This document shows, piece by piece, positions 1 to 7,402 of a DNA stretch of 64,000 nt. Position numbers and translations under genes: made by a program. Origin of the DNA: Desulfarculaceae bacterium. Lineage in GTDB: Bacteria; Desulfobacterota; Desulfarculia; Desulfarculales; Desulfarculaceae. Positions within the stretch are counted from its first letter, which is position 1, and every line of letters begins with the position of its first letter. The notes under the pieces are model-generated. The model did no database searches. It saw only the letters and a program-made list of their open reading frames with translations, and was not told the DNA's origin. The stretch spans positions 186,001 through 250,000 of the forward strand of contig JAHLKT010000004.1 in assembly GCA_020444545.1 (NCBI GenBank), written 5' to 3'.

Positions 1-25
1 CGGGGACAACGAAGAGCAATAAGCC

Positions 26-292
26 CTAGCGGCGCAGGGCCAGGGGCATGAACAGCACCTTGCCGGCGCCCTCGCCGGCGGCGCGCTGTGCCGGGCCGCG
101 CCACAGGGAGCAGGGCTGGCAGGTGAACGAGGGCCAACGCCGCTTGACCACCACCTCCAGGCACATCCCGTAGAGGCCGCAGGTCATGTTGCGGTGTTCG
201 CGCACCTGTTCGAAGGTCAGCGGCCGGTCCCAGAAGGCCGGCCCGTGGGGCCTGTGATTGCGAGGACGCATCTTCAACGCTGCCTTTTTCAC
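26..292 (-). CDS. Small Cys-rich protein of unknown function
   Basis: An 88-residue open frame. Four cysteines in the middle (C38, C44, C58, C61, the last pair as CQPC) suggest a small metal-binding knuckle. The N-terminus is basic. The coding strand is divergent from the methyltransferase at 387. I do not recognise the family. Similar short proteins with a CX5C...CXXC pattern could bind zinc or an Fe-S cluster, but that is inference. The ATG start at 292 is the only one upstream of the Cys motifs with a full-length frame. Confidence 0.5.
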   Translation of the reverse strand: MKKAALKMRPRNHRPHGPAFWDRPLTFEQVREHRNMTCGLYGMCLEVVVKRRWPSFTCQPCSLWRGPAQRAAGEGAGKVLFMPLALRR

Positions 293-386
293 CGGGTTGG
301 TGGAGCAAATTTAGCACACCGACGCGGCCCAAGCCAACCCCGCTCAGTGCTTGCCCCGGCCGCCAGGGAGCGATATTCTTATAGGA

Positions 387-1127
387 ATGGATCGAATCTT
401 TGAAGCGGCCGAGGCCAAAAAGTACGAACGCTGGCTGGAGAGCGGCCAGGGGCGGGACTACGTCCGCCTGAGCACCACCCTGCTGGACCGCGCCCTGGAC
501 TTCCGCCCCGGCTGGCGGGTCTTGGACGTGGGCTGCGGCCTGGGAGTGCACCTGGCCCATCTGGCCAAGCGCGGGGCCCTGACCTGGGGCCTGGAGGCAG
601 GGCCGGTTACCGCGCGCATGGCCGCCGGGCGCCTGGGGCCCAAGGCCGAGGTGGAGCTGGGCGACGCCCATGAGCTGCCCTACGAGGACAACAGCTTCGA
701 CGCGGTGATCCTGGTCAACACCCTGGAGTTCACCGAACGCCGGGCTCAGGTGGTGGCCGAGGCGGCTCGGGTGGCCTCCAGCCGTCTGTGCCTCATCTCG
801 CTCAACCCTCTTTCGCCCTGGCAGTGGCTGGCCCGGCGGCCCGGCTCGGCCCACCCCTTCGCGGACGCGGCCCTGTTGCCGCCCTGGTCCTTGTTCCGCC
901 TGGTGCGCGAGGTGCTGGGCCCGGTGCCCCGTTCCTGGGCGGGCAGCCGGCCCTGGCCGGGATCGAGCCTGCGTCACTGGCCCCTGGGGAGGCTCTTCGC
1001 GGTGTGCGCGGCGGTCACCCCCATCTACCGTACCCGCCCCCTGACCGTGAAGGCCCACCACGGCGGGCAGCAGGCCCAGCCGGTGGCCGGGCACGGGCGG
1101 GTTAGCGTTTTGCAGCGTGTCAAATAG
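387..1127 (+). CDS. Class I SAM-dependent methyltransferase
   Basis: A 246-residue protein with a Methyltransf_11-type Rossmann core. Motif I is VLDVGCGLG at residues 46-54, an acidic E/D follows beta-2 (GLEAG), and the post-I segment GDAHELPYEDNSFDAVIL matches the usual SAM fold. The substrate is not predictable. The ATG at 387 was chosen because the family normally begins close to this point; an in-frame extension back to 351 adds 12 unconserved residues. The next gene starts 13 bases after the stop, so the two are probably co-transcribed. Confidence 0.85.
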   Translation: MDRIFEAAEAKKYERWLESGQGRDYVRLSTTLLDRALDFRPGWRVLDVGCGLGVHLAHLAKRGALTWGLEAGPVTARMAAGRLGPKAEVELGDAHELPYEDNSFDAVILVNTLEFTERRAQVVAEAARVASSRLCLISLNPLSPWQWLARRPGSAHPFADAALLPPWSLFRLVREVLGPVPRSWAGSRPWPGSSLRHWPLGRLFAVCAAVTPIYRTRPLTVKAHHGGQQAQPVAGHGRVSVLQRVK

Positions 1128-1140
1128 GGATGGCATAAAC

Positions 1141-1791
1141 ATGGACCCAAGCGACGCCCGAGGACTGCACCCCATGCCCCCGGTTCCCCCCGCCGACCAG
1201 GTGGAGGCCCTGGTGGCCGCCTCTTCCCGCGCCCACGGGCACCTCTGCCCCGGCCAGGTGATCGGGGTGCGCATGTCCATCCTGGGGCTAGGCCTGTTGG
1301 GCTATCCCTGCCCCCTGCCCTACCCGGAGATAAAGAACATCATCGGGGTGGTGGAGATCGAGCGCTGCCTGGCCGACGCGGTGGCCAGCTCCACCGGCCT
1401 GCGTTTTGGACGCGGTTCGCTCAAGCTGATAAATTTGGGCCTTTTGGCCGCCACCTTCGGCGAGATCTCCAGCGGCCGGGCGGTGCGGGTGGTCTCCAAG
1501 GACTCGGCCCGCGATTTGGCCCGGCGCTACGCCCCAGGGGCGGCCAACGATCATCAGGCCCAGACCGAGGCCTATGCCGTAATGCCCGACTCCGAGCTGT
1601 TCGACGTAGCCCGGATCGAGCTGAAGATCCCGGCCGATCAGATGCCGGGAGTGCGCCCGGAAAAGGTGCCCTGCGCCCAGTGCGGCGTGTTGGTGCGCAG
1701 CGGACAGGCCAGGCTTCGCGAGGGGCGGAGCCTGTGCGCGGTCTGCGCCGGGGATGCTTATTTCGACTTGGGAGAGGTAGTGGAGCTGTGA
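1141..1791 (+). CDS. FmdE-family protein (formylmethanofuran dehydrogenase subunit E-like) with C-terminal zinc ribbon
   Basis: A 216-residue protein. The N-terminal FmdE signature is HGHLCPGQ (H32, H34, C36), followed by the IGVRM helix and an alpha/beta core. A treble-clef or zinc-ribbon tail has CAQC at 178-181 and CAVC at 199-202. FmdE proteins occur with molybdenum or tungsten formylmethanofuran/formate-type dehydrogenases in methanogens and in many sulfate reducers that lack methanogenesis; their exact role is unresolved. The stop overlaps the ATG of the molybdopterin-binding gene (TGATG), indicating translational coupling and a shared job in Mo/W cofactor handling. ATG 1141 is preferred over GTG 1117 because GGGATGG lies just upstream. 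Confidence 0.85.
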   Translation: MDPSDARGLHPMPPVPPADQVEALVAASSRAHGHLCPGQVIGVRMSILGLGLLGYPCPLPYPEIKNIIGVVEIERCLADAVASSTGLRFGRGSLKLINLGLLAATFGEISSGRAVRVVSKDSARDLARRYAPGAANDHQAQTEAYAVMPDSELFDVARIELKIPADQMPGVRPEKVPCAQCGVLVRSGQARLREGRSLCAVCAGDAYFDLGEVVEL

Positions 1792-2876
1792 TGGAATTCG
1801 ACTGCGGCGACCAGTGCGCCGCCGGGCCGGTGGGGAGGCTGGTCACCCTTGACGATGCGGTGGGCCTGGTCTTGGCCCACGACATGACCGAGATCGTGCC
1901 CGGCAAGAGCAAGGCGCCCGCCTTCAAGAAGGGCCACGTGGTGCGCCCCGAGGACCTGGAGCGCCTGGCCCGCATGGGCAAGCGCCACCTCTACGTCCTG
2001 GACATCGCCCCGGACCAGATGCACGAGAACGAGGCCGCCGAGATGCTGGCCGAGGCCCTGTCCGGCCCGGGCATCGAAAAGAAAGGCCCGCCCTCGGAGG
2101 GCAAGATCGTGCTCATCGCGGCCCATGACGGGCTGTTCGACCTGGATGTGGAACGCCTGACCCGCTTCAATCTGAGCAGCGAGGTGATGTGCGCCACTAT
2201 CCACCGCAACTCCGTGGTGCGCAAAGGCCAGGATCTGGCCGGCACCCGGGCCATCCCCCTGGTGGTGGCGCGCGCGGCGGTGGAGGAGGCGGCCGCCCTG
2301 GCCGCCCAGGACGGCGGCTTGCTCAAGGTGCTGCCCTTTAGCCCGCTAAAGGCCGGGGTGGTGGTCACGGGCAACGAGGTGGCCCACGGGCTCATCGAGG
2401 ACCGCTTCGCGCCCATCGTCACCGCCAAGCTGGAGGCTCTGGGGGCCTCGGTGATGGGGGTGGAGGTGGCCCCGGACGACAAGGCCGCGGTCATGAACGC
2501 CATCAAGAGCCTGGCCCGGCGCGGGGCGGAGATGATCATCACCACCGCGGGCATGAGCGTGGACCCGGACGACGTGACCCGCATGGCCATCGCCGAGGCC
2601 GGGGGCAAAAACCTGCTCTACGGCACCCCGGTGCTGCCCGGCGCCATGTTCCTGGTGGGCGACCTGGCCGCCCCCCAAGGCGACATCCCCATTTTGGGGG
2701 TGCCGGCCTGCGCCCTGTTCCACCCCACCACCATCCTGGACCTGATCCTGCCCCGGGTGCTGGCCGGCGAGCGCTTCACCCGCGCCAGCATCGCGGCCCT
2801 GGCCCATGGCGGCTATTGCCAAAACTGCGCCGACGGCTGCCGCTTCCCGGTGTGCGGCTTCGGGCGGGGCAACTAG
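1791..2876 (+). CDS. Molybdopterin-binding protein (MoaB/MogA/MoeA-type domain) with Cys-rich tail
   Basis: A 361-residue protein. The N-terminal half resembles the MoeA-like fold (a VLAHDMTEIVPG segment near residue 22). The C-terminal half is a molybdopterin-binding domain: VVVTGNEV, then MIITTAGMSVDPDDVT, the GG[MS]SxxxxD-type loop of MoaB/MoeA proteins. The extreme C-terminus carries C343, C346, C350 and C355, a likely metal site. It probably acts in molybdenum or tungsten cofactor insertion or sensing together with the FmdE-like protein, whose TGA overlaps this ATG. It is shorter than MoeA (about 400 residues), so it is not called moeA. Confidence 0.8.
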   Translation: MEFDCGDQCAAGPVGRLVTLDDAVGLVLAHDMTEIVPGKSKAPAFKKGHVVRPEDLERLARMGKRHLYVLDIAPDQMHENEAAEMLAEALSGPGIEKKGPPSEGKIVLIAAHDGLFDLDVERLTRFNLSSEVMCATIHRNSVVRKGQDLAGTRAIPLVVARAAVEEAAALAAQDGGLLKVLPFSPLKAGVVVTGNEVAHGLIEDRFAPIVTAKLEALGASVMGVEVAPDDKAAVMNAIKSLARRGAEMIITTAGMSVDPDDVTRMAIAEAGGKNLLYGTPVLPGAMFLVGDLAAPQGDIPILGVPACALFHPTTILDLILPRVLAGERFTRASIAALAHGGYCQNCADGCRFPVCGFGRGN

Positions 2877-2886
2877 GAGCCTGCTC

Positions 2887-3720
2887 TTGGCCCAGCTCCC
2901 CACCAGCCAACGGGAGCGGCTGCCCTGGGTGATCCTGCGCCTGGGGCGGCACCATCTGGCCCTATCCACCCGGCAGGTGCGCGAAATGACCGCCATGCCC
3001 GCCGTGACTCCGGTGCCGGGCGACAGCCCCCTGCTGCGGGGCATGATCGACCTGCGCGGCGAGTTGCTGCCCCTGATGGACCTGCGCCGGGTGCTGGGCC
3101 TGCCCTCCCTGGAGCAGGAGATGGCCCGGATGGACGAGCTATTGGCCCGGGGCGAGCGCGAGCACCGCGCCTGGCTGGAAGAGCTGACCTCGGCCGCGGA
3201 CCAGGGCCGCCGCTTCGCCCAGCCCCTGGCCCCGGAGGAGTGCGCCTTTGGCCGCTGGTACGCGGCCGCCTCGCCGGATGATCCCTTCCTGATCTCCCAC
3301 ATGGCCGCCTTGGACGCGCCTCACTGTCAGGCCCATGAGGCCGCCGCCGAGGTTTCCGAGCTGTTGGCCCTGGGCCTATACGGCCAGGCGCGGGAGCTGC
3401 TGGCCCGGCACCAGGCCCTGGCCTTGTCGCGTTTGCCCCGGCGCATCCAGGCCGCCCGCCAGGCCCTGCGCGAGGCGGGCCGCGAGATCGCGGTGGTGGC
3501 CGACAATCCCGGCGGAGGGCCCCTGGCCCTGGCCGTGGACGAGGTGGTGGCCGTGGAGGAGGTGAGCGCCGGGACGGCGCGCCTGGAGCAGGCGGACCTG
3601 GGCCCCCTGAACCGGCGGCTCCTGGCCGGGGTGGGCCAGCGGCCCGACGGCGAGATGGTGTTCTTGCTGGAGGCCGATCAGCTATTGGCCCAGGGCCGCG
3701 CCCTGGCCGCCCAAGCTTAG
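2887..3720 (+). CDS. CheW-like adaptor with an internal CZB zinc-binding domain
   Basis: A 277-residue protein. Residues 12-72 form the first half of a CheW/SH3-like domain, ending in the hallmark RGMIDLRGELLPLMDLR. Residues about 80-200 form a CZB (chemoreceptor zinc-binding) domain with the full ligand set: H93 in HRAW, C119 in CAFGRW, H146 and H150 in HCQAH. The chain then returns to CheW-like strands (LALAVDEVVAVEEV, about 218-231). The TTG at 2887, seven bases after AGGAG, is the best start, because the frame upstream of it overlaps the previous gene. It probably couples zinc or oxidant sensing to a chemosensory array; no cheA or receptor is in the window. Confidence 0.82.
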   Translation: MAQLPTSQRERLPWVILRLGRHHLALSTRQVREMTAMPAVTPVPGDSPLLRGMIDLRGELLPLMDLRRVLGLPSLEQEMARMDELLARGEREHRAWLEELTSAADQGRRFAQPLAPEECAFGRWYAAASPDDPFLISHMAALDAPHCQAHEAAAEVSELLALGLYGQARELLARHQALALSRLPRRIQAARQALREAGREIAVVADNPGGGPLALAVDEVVAVEEVSAGTARLEQADLGPLNRRLLAGVGQRPDGEMVFLLEADQLLAQGRALAAQA

Positions 3721-3760
3721 CCCCCCTTTTCACCCCAACCAAGGTGGCCCATTAAACCGC

Positions 3761-3787
3761 TTGCAATTTTTAAAAAAGTGCTAATAT
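3761..3787 (+). promoter_or_regulatory. Weak sigma-70-like promoter before the PEP-CTERM gene
   Basis: TTGCAA at 3761-3766 and TAATAT at 3782-3787 are separated by 15 bases in an A/T-rich island. The spacing is short, so this is a tentative call. Confidence 0.3.
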
Positions 3788-3849
3788 TTCTTAATAGAGC
3801 TAGTGCAACGCGACCAAATAACCCTGCCCCGGGAGATGTGAGGGTCCGC

Positions 3850-4611
3850 ATGAGAATTATTAGGTTTGTCATAGTGTTGGCTGTGACCATGCTGCTGCTG
3901 GGCAGCGGATCGGCCATGGCCGACACCATGAACGTGGCCTATCGAGGCAACAGCAACGTGCAGGTATGGGTTGACGGTCAGTCGCGCAACGCCATCACTG
4001 CCGAGTTTTACACGCCCACCACCTATCAGGACGCAATCTGGTTCGGCTACTGCGTGGACCCGCTGCAGAACTTCAAGAACCCCATCACCCCGGGCGACCC
4101 CAACCTGTGGTCCGGGCCGGAGATCAGCCCGCCGGTGACCAACTACGACTGGCGCGAGGTGGCCTGGCTCATGGAGAACTACGCTCCGGGCGCGGACTGG
4201 GTGAGCGACCCCGGCTCGGTGAACTACGGCTCGCCCGCGGTGAAGCTGGCCATCCAGGCAGTGCAGTTGGCCATCTGGGAGGTGGTGCTGGATCACTCCA
4301 CCACCTACACCTCGGGCAGCGTCACTGACACCAACAGCCGCTTCTACACCCTTAGCGGCACGACCGCGGCCATGGCCGGCAGCTACCTGGTGGCCCTGAG
4401 CGAGTACAAGACCGCCAACAACGGCAACATCTCGCTCACCGGACAGTACCTGATCAATGACCAGAACGACCGCCAGGACCTGACCATGGGCACCGGCGGC
4501 GCGGCGGGCACCCCGGAGCCGGCCACCATGCTGCTCATGGGCAGCGCTTTGGCCGCGGGCGCGGGCTTCTTCCGCCGCCGCCGCAAGAGAAGCGCCAAGG
4601 CCCCCGCCTAG
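3850..4611 (+). CDS. PEP-CTERM surface protein with a thioester-domain-like region
   Basis: A 253-residue exported protein. The signal peptide is residues 1-24 (cleavage after SAMA). The C-terminus has a PEP motif (222-224), a hydrophobic helix and an Arg/Lys tail, the sorting signal processed by exosortase/archaeosortase-type systems. In between, GYCVD (C68), VAWLMEN (104-110) and VQLAIW (Q139) match the order and spacing style of class I thioester domains, where a Cys and the Gln of TQxAIW form an internal bond that reacts with host or matrix nucleophiles. ATG 3850 has GAGGG upstream. It is monocistronic, followed by a strong terminator. No exosortase gene is in the window. Confidence 0.8.
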   Translation: MRIIRFVIVLAVTMLLLGSGSAMADTMNVAYRGNSNVQVWVDGQSRNAITAEFYTPTTYQDAIWFGYCVDPLQNFKNPITPGDPNLWSGPEISPPVTNYDWREVAWLMENYAPGADWVSDPGSVNYGSPAVKLAIQAVQLAIWEVVLDHSTTYTSGSVTDTNSRFYTLSGTTAAMAGSYLVALSEYKTANNGNISLTGQYLINDQNDRQDLTMGTGGAAGTPEPATMLLMGSALAAGAGFFRRRRKRSAKAPA

Positions 4612-4629
4612 AACGTCCCACGAAATAAT

Positions 4630-4664
4630 AAGGCCCCGCCGCATCGCGCGGCGGGGCCTTTTGC
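4630..4664. terminator. Bidirectional Rho-independent terminator
   Basis: A perfect 13-bp stem (4630-4642 with 4648-4660) with a 5-base ATCGC loop. It is followed on plus by TTTTGCTTT and on minus by TTATTATTT. It lies between two convergent genes and probably ends both transcripts. Confidence 0.85.
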
Positions 4665-4686
4665 TTTGCTCTGGGGCCGGTTGGTT

Positions 4687-5529
4687 CTAGGCCATCTCGT
4701 CGAGCATCTTGCCCAGGGCCTGCAAATGGCCCAGCTCCTCGTCGCCCAGGGCCAGGAACACCTTTCGGCTACCGGGCTGCTCCATGCGCGAGGCCAGGCG
4801 CAGATACAGGTCCATGGCCTGGGTCTCCAGGCCCATGGCCAGCATCACCGTCGAGGCGGGGTCCGCCCCCTGGCCGCCGTGCTTGGCCAGGTAGTCGGAC
4901 ACTTCCCAGCCACCTTCCATGCGCAGGGACCCGCCGCCGCTTTTCAGCTCCACGCCTTGCTGCTGCTCCGGGGGCAGCTCGGCCAGGGCGGCGCGCAGGC
5001 GCTCCATGTGCTTGTCTTCCAGGCCGGCCAGGCGCTGGTACAGGGTGCGCAGCTGTTCGCCTGCGGCCTGTTGGGCCAGGCCCTGGTAGCAGGCTTGCAG
5101 GCCCCGCTCCAGGCCGTAGGCCGCGGCAATGGCCTGTCCCGGGCTCTCGCCCGGCTCGGCCAGCTCCAGGCCCCAGCTCTCCGGCCCGGCGGCCACTTCG
5201 CCGTCCCAGGCCTTGATGCCCCCGCTGAGGTTGTAGACCTCCTTGAAGCCCTGGCCTTGCAGGTATTGGGACGCGGCCCGGCTGCGGCCGCCCACCGCGC
5301 AGTAGGCGACCACCGGCTTGTCCCGGTCCACCTCGTCCAGGCGTTCTTTCAGCTCGGGCAAGGGGATCAGCTCCGCGCCGGGCAGATGCTTTTCCCGATA
5401 TTCCTTGGGCTGGCGCACGTCCAGCAGGGTCCAGCTTCCGGCCGGGTGCTCCCGGCGGAAGGTTTCCAACTCCTCCGGGCTCATGCCCGGAGCGGGCCGC
5501 AACAGCGACCCCAGGTCCATCTTGGCCAT
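4687..5529 (-). CDS. Rhodanese / ferritin-like (rubrerythrin-type) fusion protein
   Basis: A 280-residue protein. Residues about 15-120 are a rhodanese domain: LLDVRQPKEY, the HLPGAELIP strand, and the active loop Y-C77-AVGGRSR, so the persulfide-forming cysteine is present. Residues about 140-280 form a four-helix ferritin-like domain with carboxylate/His pairs (EDKH, ETQAMDLY, EELGH) typical of rubrerythrin-like di-iron proteins. The fusion suggests sulfane-sulfur transfer linked to peroxide or iron handling. ATG 5529 follows GGGAG. It is the last gene of a minus-strand set with envelope and stress genes. Confidence 0.85.
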   Translation of the reverse strand: MAKMDLGSLLRPAPGMSPEELETFRREHPAGSWTLLDVRQPKEYREKHLPGAELIPLPELKERLDEVDRDKPVVAYCAVGGRSRAASQYLQGQGFKEVYNLSGGIKAWDGEVAAGPESWGLELAEPGESPGQAIAAAYGLERGLQACYQGLAQQAAGEQLRTLYQRLAGLEDKHMERLRAALAELPPEQQQGVELKSGGGSLRMEGGWEVSDYLAKHGGQGADPASTVMLAMGLETQAMDLYLRLASRMEQPGSRKVFLALGDEELGHLQALGKMLDEMA

Positions 5530-5560
5530 ATTCTCCCTGTATCGCGGGCCGGGGCCGGAC

Positions 5561-6001
5561 TTAGCCGGCCAGCTCGGCCTTAGCCTTTTTGTAGGCCTCT
5601 TGCAGGTTCTTGAGCGCCTCTTCCAACTCCTGCTTGGCCTTGACATAGGCCTCGCCGGTGGAGGTCTTGAGCGCCTCCCACTTTTGCTTGACCACTTCCT
5701 GCTTGGCTTGCAGGTCGGCCAGCGCCTCCTGGGCCTTGGCCTGGCCCTGGGCCGCCTTCTGCTTGGCCTGCTCCATGAGCTGGGCGCTCTCCTGCTCCCA
5801 CTCCTGGTACTTGGCCTTGGCCTTGTTCATGTACTCTTCGTGCTTCTGCTTGCTGTAGGCCACGGCGGTGTCCACGGCCTCCTTGGCCTCTTTTTTCACC
5901 TGCTCGGCGGTGATCTTCTGATCGCCGTCGTCGCTGCAGCCGGCCATGGCCAGCATCATCAGTAACGCCAGCGCCAGGGCGGCCACTAGACTTCTTCTCA
6001 T
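5561..6001 (-). CDS. Coiled-coil lipoprotein
   Basis: A 146-residue protein with a basic N-terminus, a hydrophobic signal and a lipobox ending AMAGC, giving C22 as the lipidated residue. The mature part is almost entirely charged heptads rich in Lys, Glu, Ala and Gln, predicting one long coiled coil. Weak resemblance to Lpp-like or tail-fibre coiled coils does not define a function. ATG 6001 is preferred over the frame start at 6031 because it opens the signal peptide. It lies 31 bases before the rhodanese-ferritin gene and 32 after the sll1863-type gene. Confidence 0.8.
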   Translation of the reverse strand: MRRSLVAALALALLMMLAMAGCSDDGDQKITAEQVKKEAKEAVDTAVAYSKQKHEEYMNKAKAKYQEWEQESAQLMEQAKQKAAQGQAKAQEALADLQAKQEVVKQKWEALKTSTGEAYVKAKQELEEALKNLQEAYKKAKAELAG

Positions 6002-6033
6002 GCTTGCGCCTCCATCCAAGAGAGTGTTCATGC

Positions 6034-6321
6034 CTAGGACAATCGCGAGGCGGCGTCGTCCAGGGCGGCCTTGAGGTCGTCCGCCGCCTTGGAAAACCCG
6101 CCTTTGAGGTCGCTCCAGGCATCCTGGCCGGCCTTGTTCAGCTCGGCCAGCCGCTCCTGGGCCGCGTCGCGCTTGGCCTTGAGGTCTTTGATCTGCTGCT
6201 GGAGGTCTATCTCCCCCTGGGCCTCTGCCTTGGCGGCCTTGGCCTTTAGCTCGTCCAAACGGGCCTGCATCAGGTCCAAATCGGCTTGCGCTTTTTTCTC
6301 GTATGCTTTCTTCTCGTCCAT
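6034..6321 (-). CDS. sll1863-type stress response coiled-coil protein
   Basis: A 95-residue all-helical protein. The order YEKKAQADLDLMQARLDELKA, then AAQERLAELNKAGQDAW, then SDLKGGFSKAADDLK matches the small coiled-coil family named after Synechocystis sll1863, linked to stress and salt induction. It has no signal peptide and no Cys. An AAAAGGAGACAT ribosome site precedes the ATG; the upstream DUF1328 gene has nearly the same leader, AAAGGAGACAAC, so they are probably co-expressed. Confidence 0.8.
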   Translation of the reverse strand: MDEKKAYEKKAQADLDLMQARLDELKAKAAKAEAQGEIDLQQQIKDLKAKRDAAQERLAELNKAGQDAWSDLKGGFSKAADDLKAALDDAASRLS

Positions 6322-6374
6322 GATGTCTCCTTTTCTATTCAGCCAAGATCAATTGCCGGGGTCAAGCCCCTGCC

Positions 6375-6554
6375 TCAGGGACGCGGTGCGCGCCCCCGCG
6401 CGACAAGCCCGGCGATGAGGGCCACCAGGAAGAAGATGATAAAGGCGAAGAACAGGATCTTGGCGATTCCCGCCGCGGCCGCCGCGATGCCGCCGAAACC
6501 GAAAAGGGCGGCGATCAAGGCGATGACCAAAAAAATGACAGCCCACTTAAGCAT
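6375..6554 (-). CDS. DUF1328 (YtjA-like) small membrane protein
   Basis: A 59-residue reading frame, short enough to be missed by gene callers. It starts [19 protein letters not shown], continues with the Ala/Gly stretch [15 protein letters not shown] and a second hydrophobic helix [13 protein letters not shown], and ends VARGRAPRP, as DUF1328/YtjA proteins do. Two transmembrane helices are predicted. Family members are stress-associated membrane proteins of unknown function. The RBS AAAGGAG is 6 bases before the ATG. It is the first gene of the minus-strand stress cluster. Confidence 0.85.
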   Translation of the reverse strand: MLKWAVIFLVIALIAALFGFGGIAAAAAGIAKILFFAFIIFFLVALIAGLVARGRAPRP

Positions 6555-6608
6555 CGTTGTCTCCTTTAGAGGTCAGGTTGTCCATGAATGGGCAGGCGGA
6601 GGGGATAC

Positions 6609-6638
6609 TTAATATTGTGGGCGAGCGGAGGGGCTCAA
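6609..6638 (-). promoter_or_regulatory. Promoter of the DUF1328 / sll1863 / lipoprotein cluster
   Basis: Read on the minus strand, TTGAGC (6638-6633) and TATTAA (6614-6609) are separated by 18 bases. This is 55 bases upstream of the DUF1328 start. No gene lies between 6555 and 6689. Confidence 0.5.
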
Positions 6639-6689
6639 ACCATACTGAAAAGTTAGTAATAATCCCTGCGAACTCGGAGCAGGCGGGGC

Positions 6690-7136
6690 TCAGCGCCGCT
6701 GGTAGGGCGCTTGCCAGGGGGTCTGGCGCTTGGCGCAGGCGTCGCGCAGGGCCTCGCGCAACACCTCCACGGCCATCTCGGCGCAGTGCATGTGGGCCGC
6801 GTCCAGGCCGCCCAGCTCGCGGCTGATCTCCTCCGGGCCCAAGGCGGCGGCCTGCTTGAGGTCCTTGCCGCGAGCCAGGGTGGCCAGGGCGCTGGCGCAG
6901 GCCACGGTATGCAGACAGCCCTCGGCCAGGCAACGGGCGTCGCTCAGCACCCCGCCCCGGATGCGTAGGAAAAGCTCGATGGCGTCGCCGCAGTCCGTGG
7001 CCCGGCGGGCATAGCCCTCGGGCTGGGAGATGAGGCCCACGTAGCTGGGGGTGAGGCCGTGGTTCCAAAAGGCCTCGGGCAGGGCGGGGCCCTGGTCCTG
7101 GGCGGCGTTTTCGGGGTCTGTGGGCGGCGTGGCCAT
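6690..7136 (-). CDS. NifU/IscU-type iron-sulfur cluster scaffold
   Basis: A 148-residue protein with the IscU/NifU N-terminal fold. The three scaffold cysteines are C49 in DCGD, C74 in AEGC and C118 in HMHC. The Asp next to the first Cys, needed for cluster release in IscU, is present (D51). There is no C-terminal Nfu domain. It probably assembles [2Fe-2S] or [4Fe-4S] clusters, useful beside the many Fe-S proteins encoded at 24-35 kb, though no partner cysteine desulfurase is adjacent. ATG 7136 was chosen because upstream residues are unconserved. Confidence 0.8.
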   Translation of the reverse strand: MATPPTDPENAAQDQGPALPEAFWNHGLTPSYVGLISQPEGYARRATDCGDAIELFLRIRGGVLSDARCLAEGCLHTVACASALATLARGKDLKQAAALGPEEISRELGGLDAAHMHCAEMAVEVLREALRDACAKRQTPWQAPYQRR

Positions 7137-7350
7137 GCAATGCCTATTGATTCGGGTGTGGATAAATACTACCCAGGCGGCGCCAAGGCTGCGAATTTTT
7201 TTAGCGCGCCGGGCCGGGCCAAGCAAGTCTCTCCCCGGGGACACCACCATATCATGCCGTAATTACAACTCTATTTAACAACAGCTTCCCGCCGGCATGT
7301 ATGGCACGACCCGTGCTTATTAACGCCGCGATGCCGAGGTGTCGGCCGTG

Positions 7351-7388
7351 TTGACATACGAACGTTTGTTTGATACAAACGTTCGTAT
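7351..7388 (+). promoter_or_regulatory. Promoter with overlapping TetR operator (efflux operon)
   Basis: TTGACA (7351-7356) and TACAAA (7374-7379) are 17 bases apart. Overlapping them is a perfect inverted repeat with 14-bp arms (7356-7369 and 7375-7388) and a 5-base centre. Each arm is itself a near-palindrome of the CGAACGTTTG type bound by many TetR repressors. Its position 14 bases before the tetR start suggests autorepression. Confidence 0.85.
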
Positions 7389-7402
7389 TCAGAGAGGTGA
7401 GA

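Noticed and set aside
4666-5583. 305-codon plus-strand frame opposite the rhodanese-ferritin gene
   Set aside because: Repetitive Leu/Gln/Gly/His composition and no domain; the minus strand has the active-site Cys and ferritin residues.
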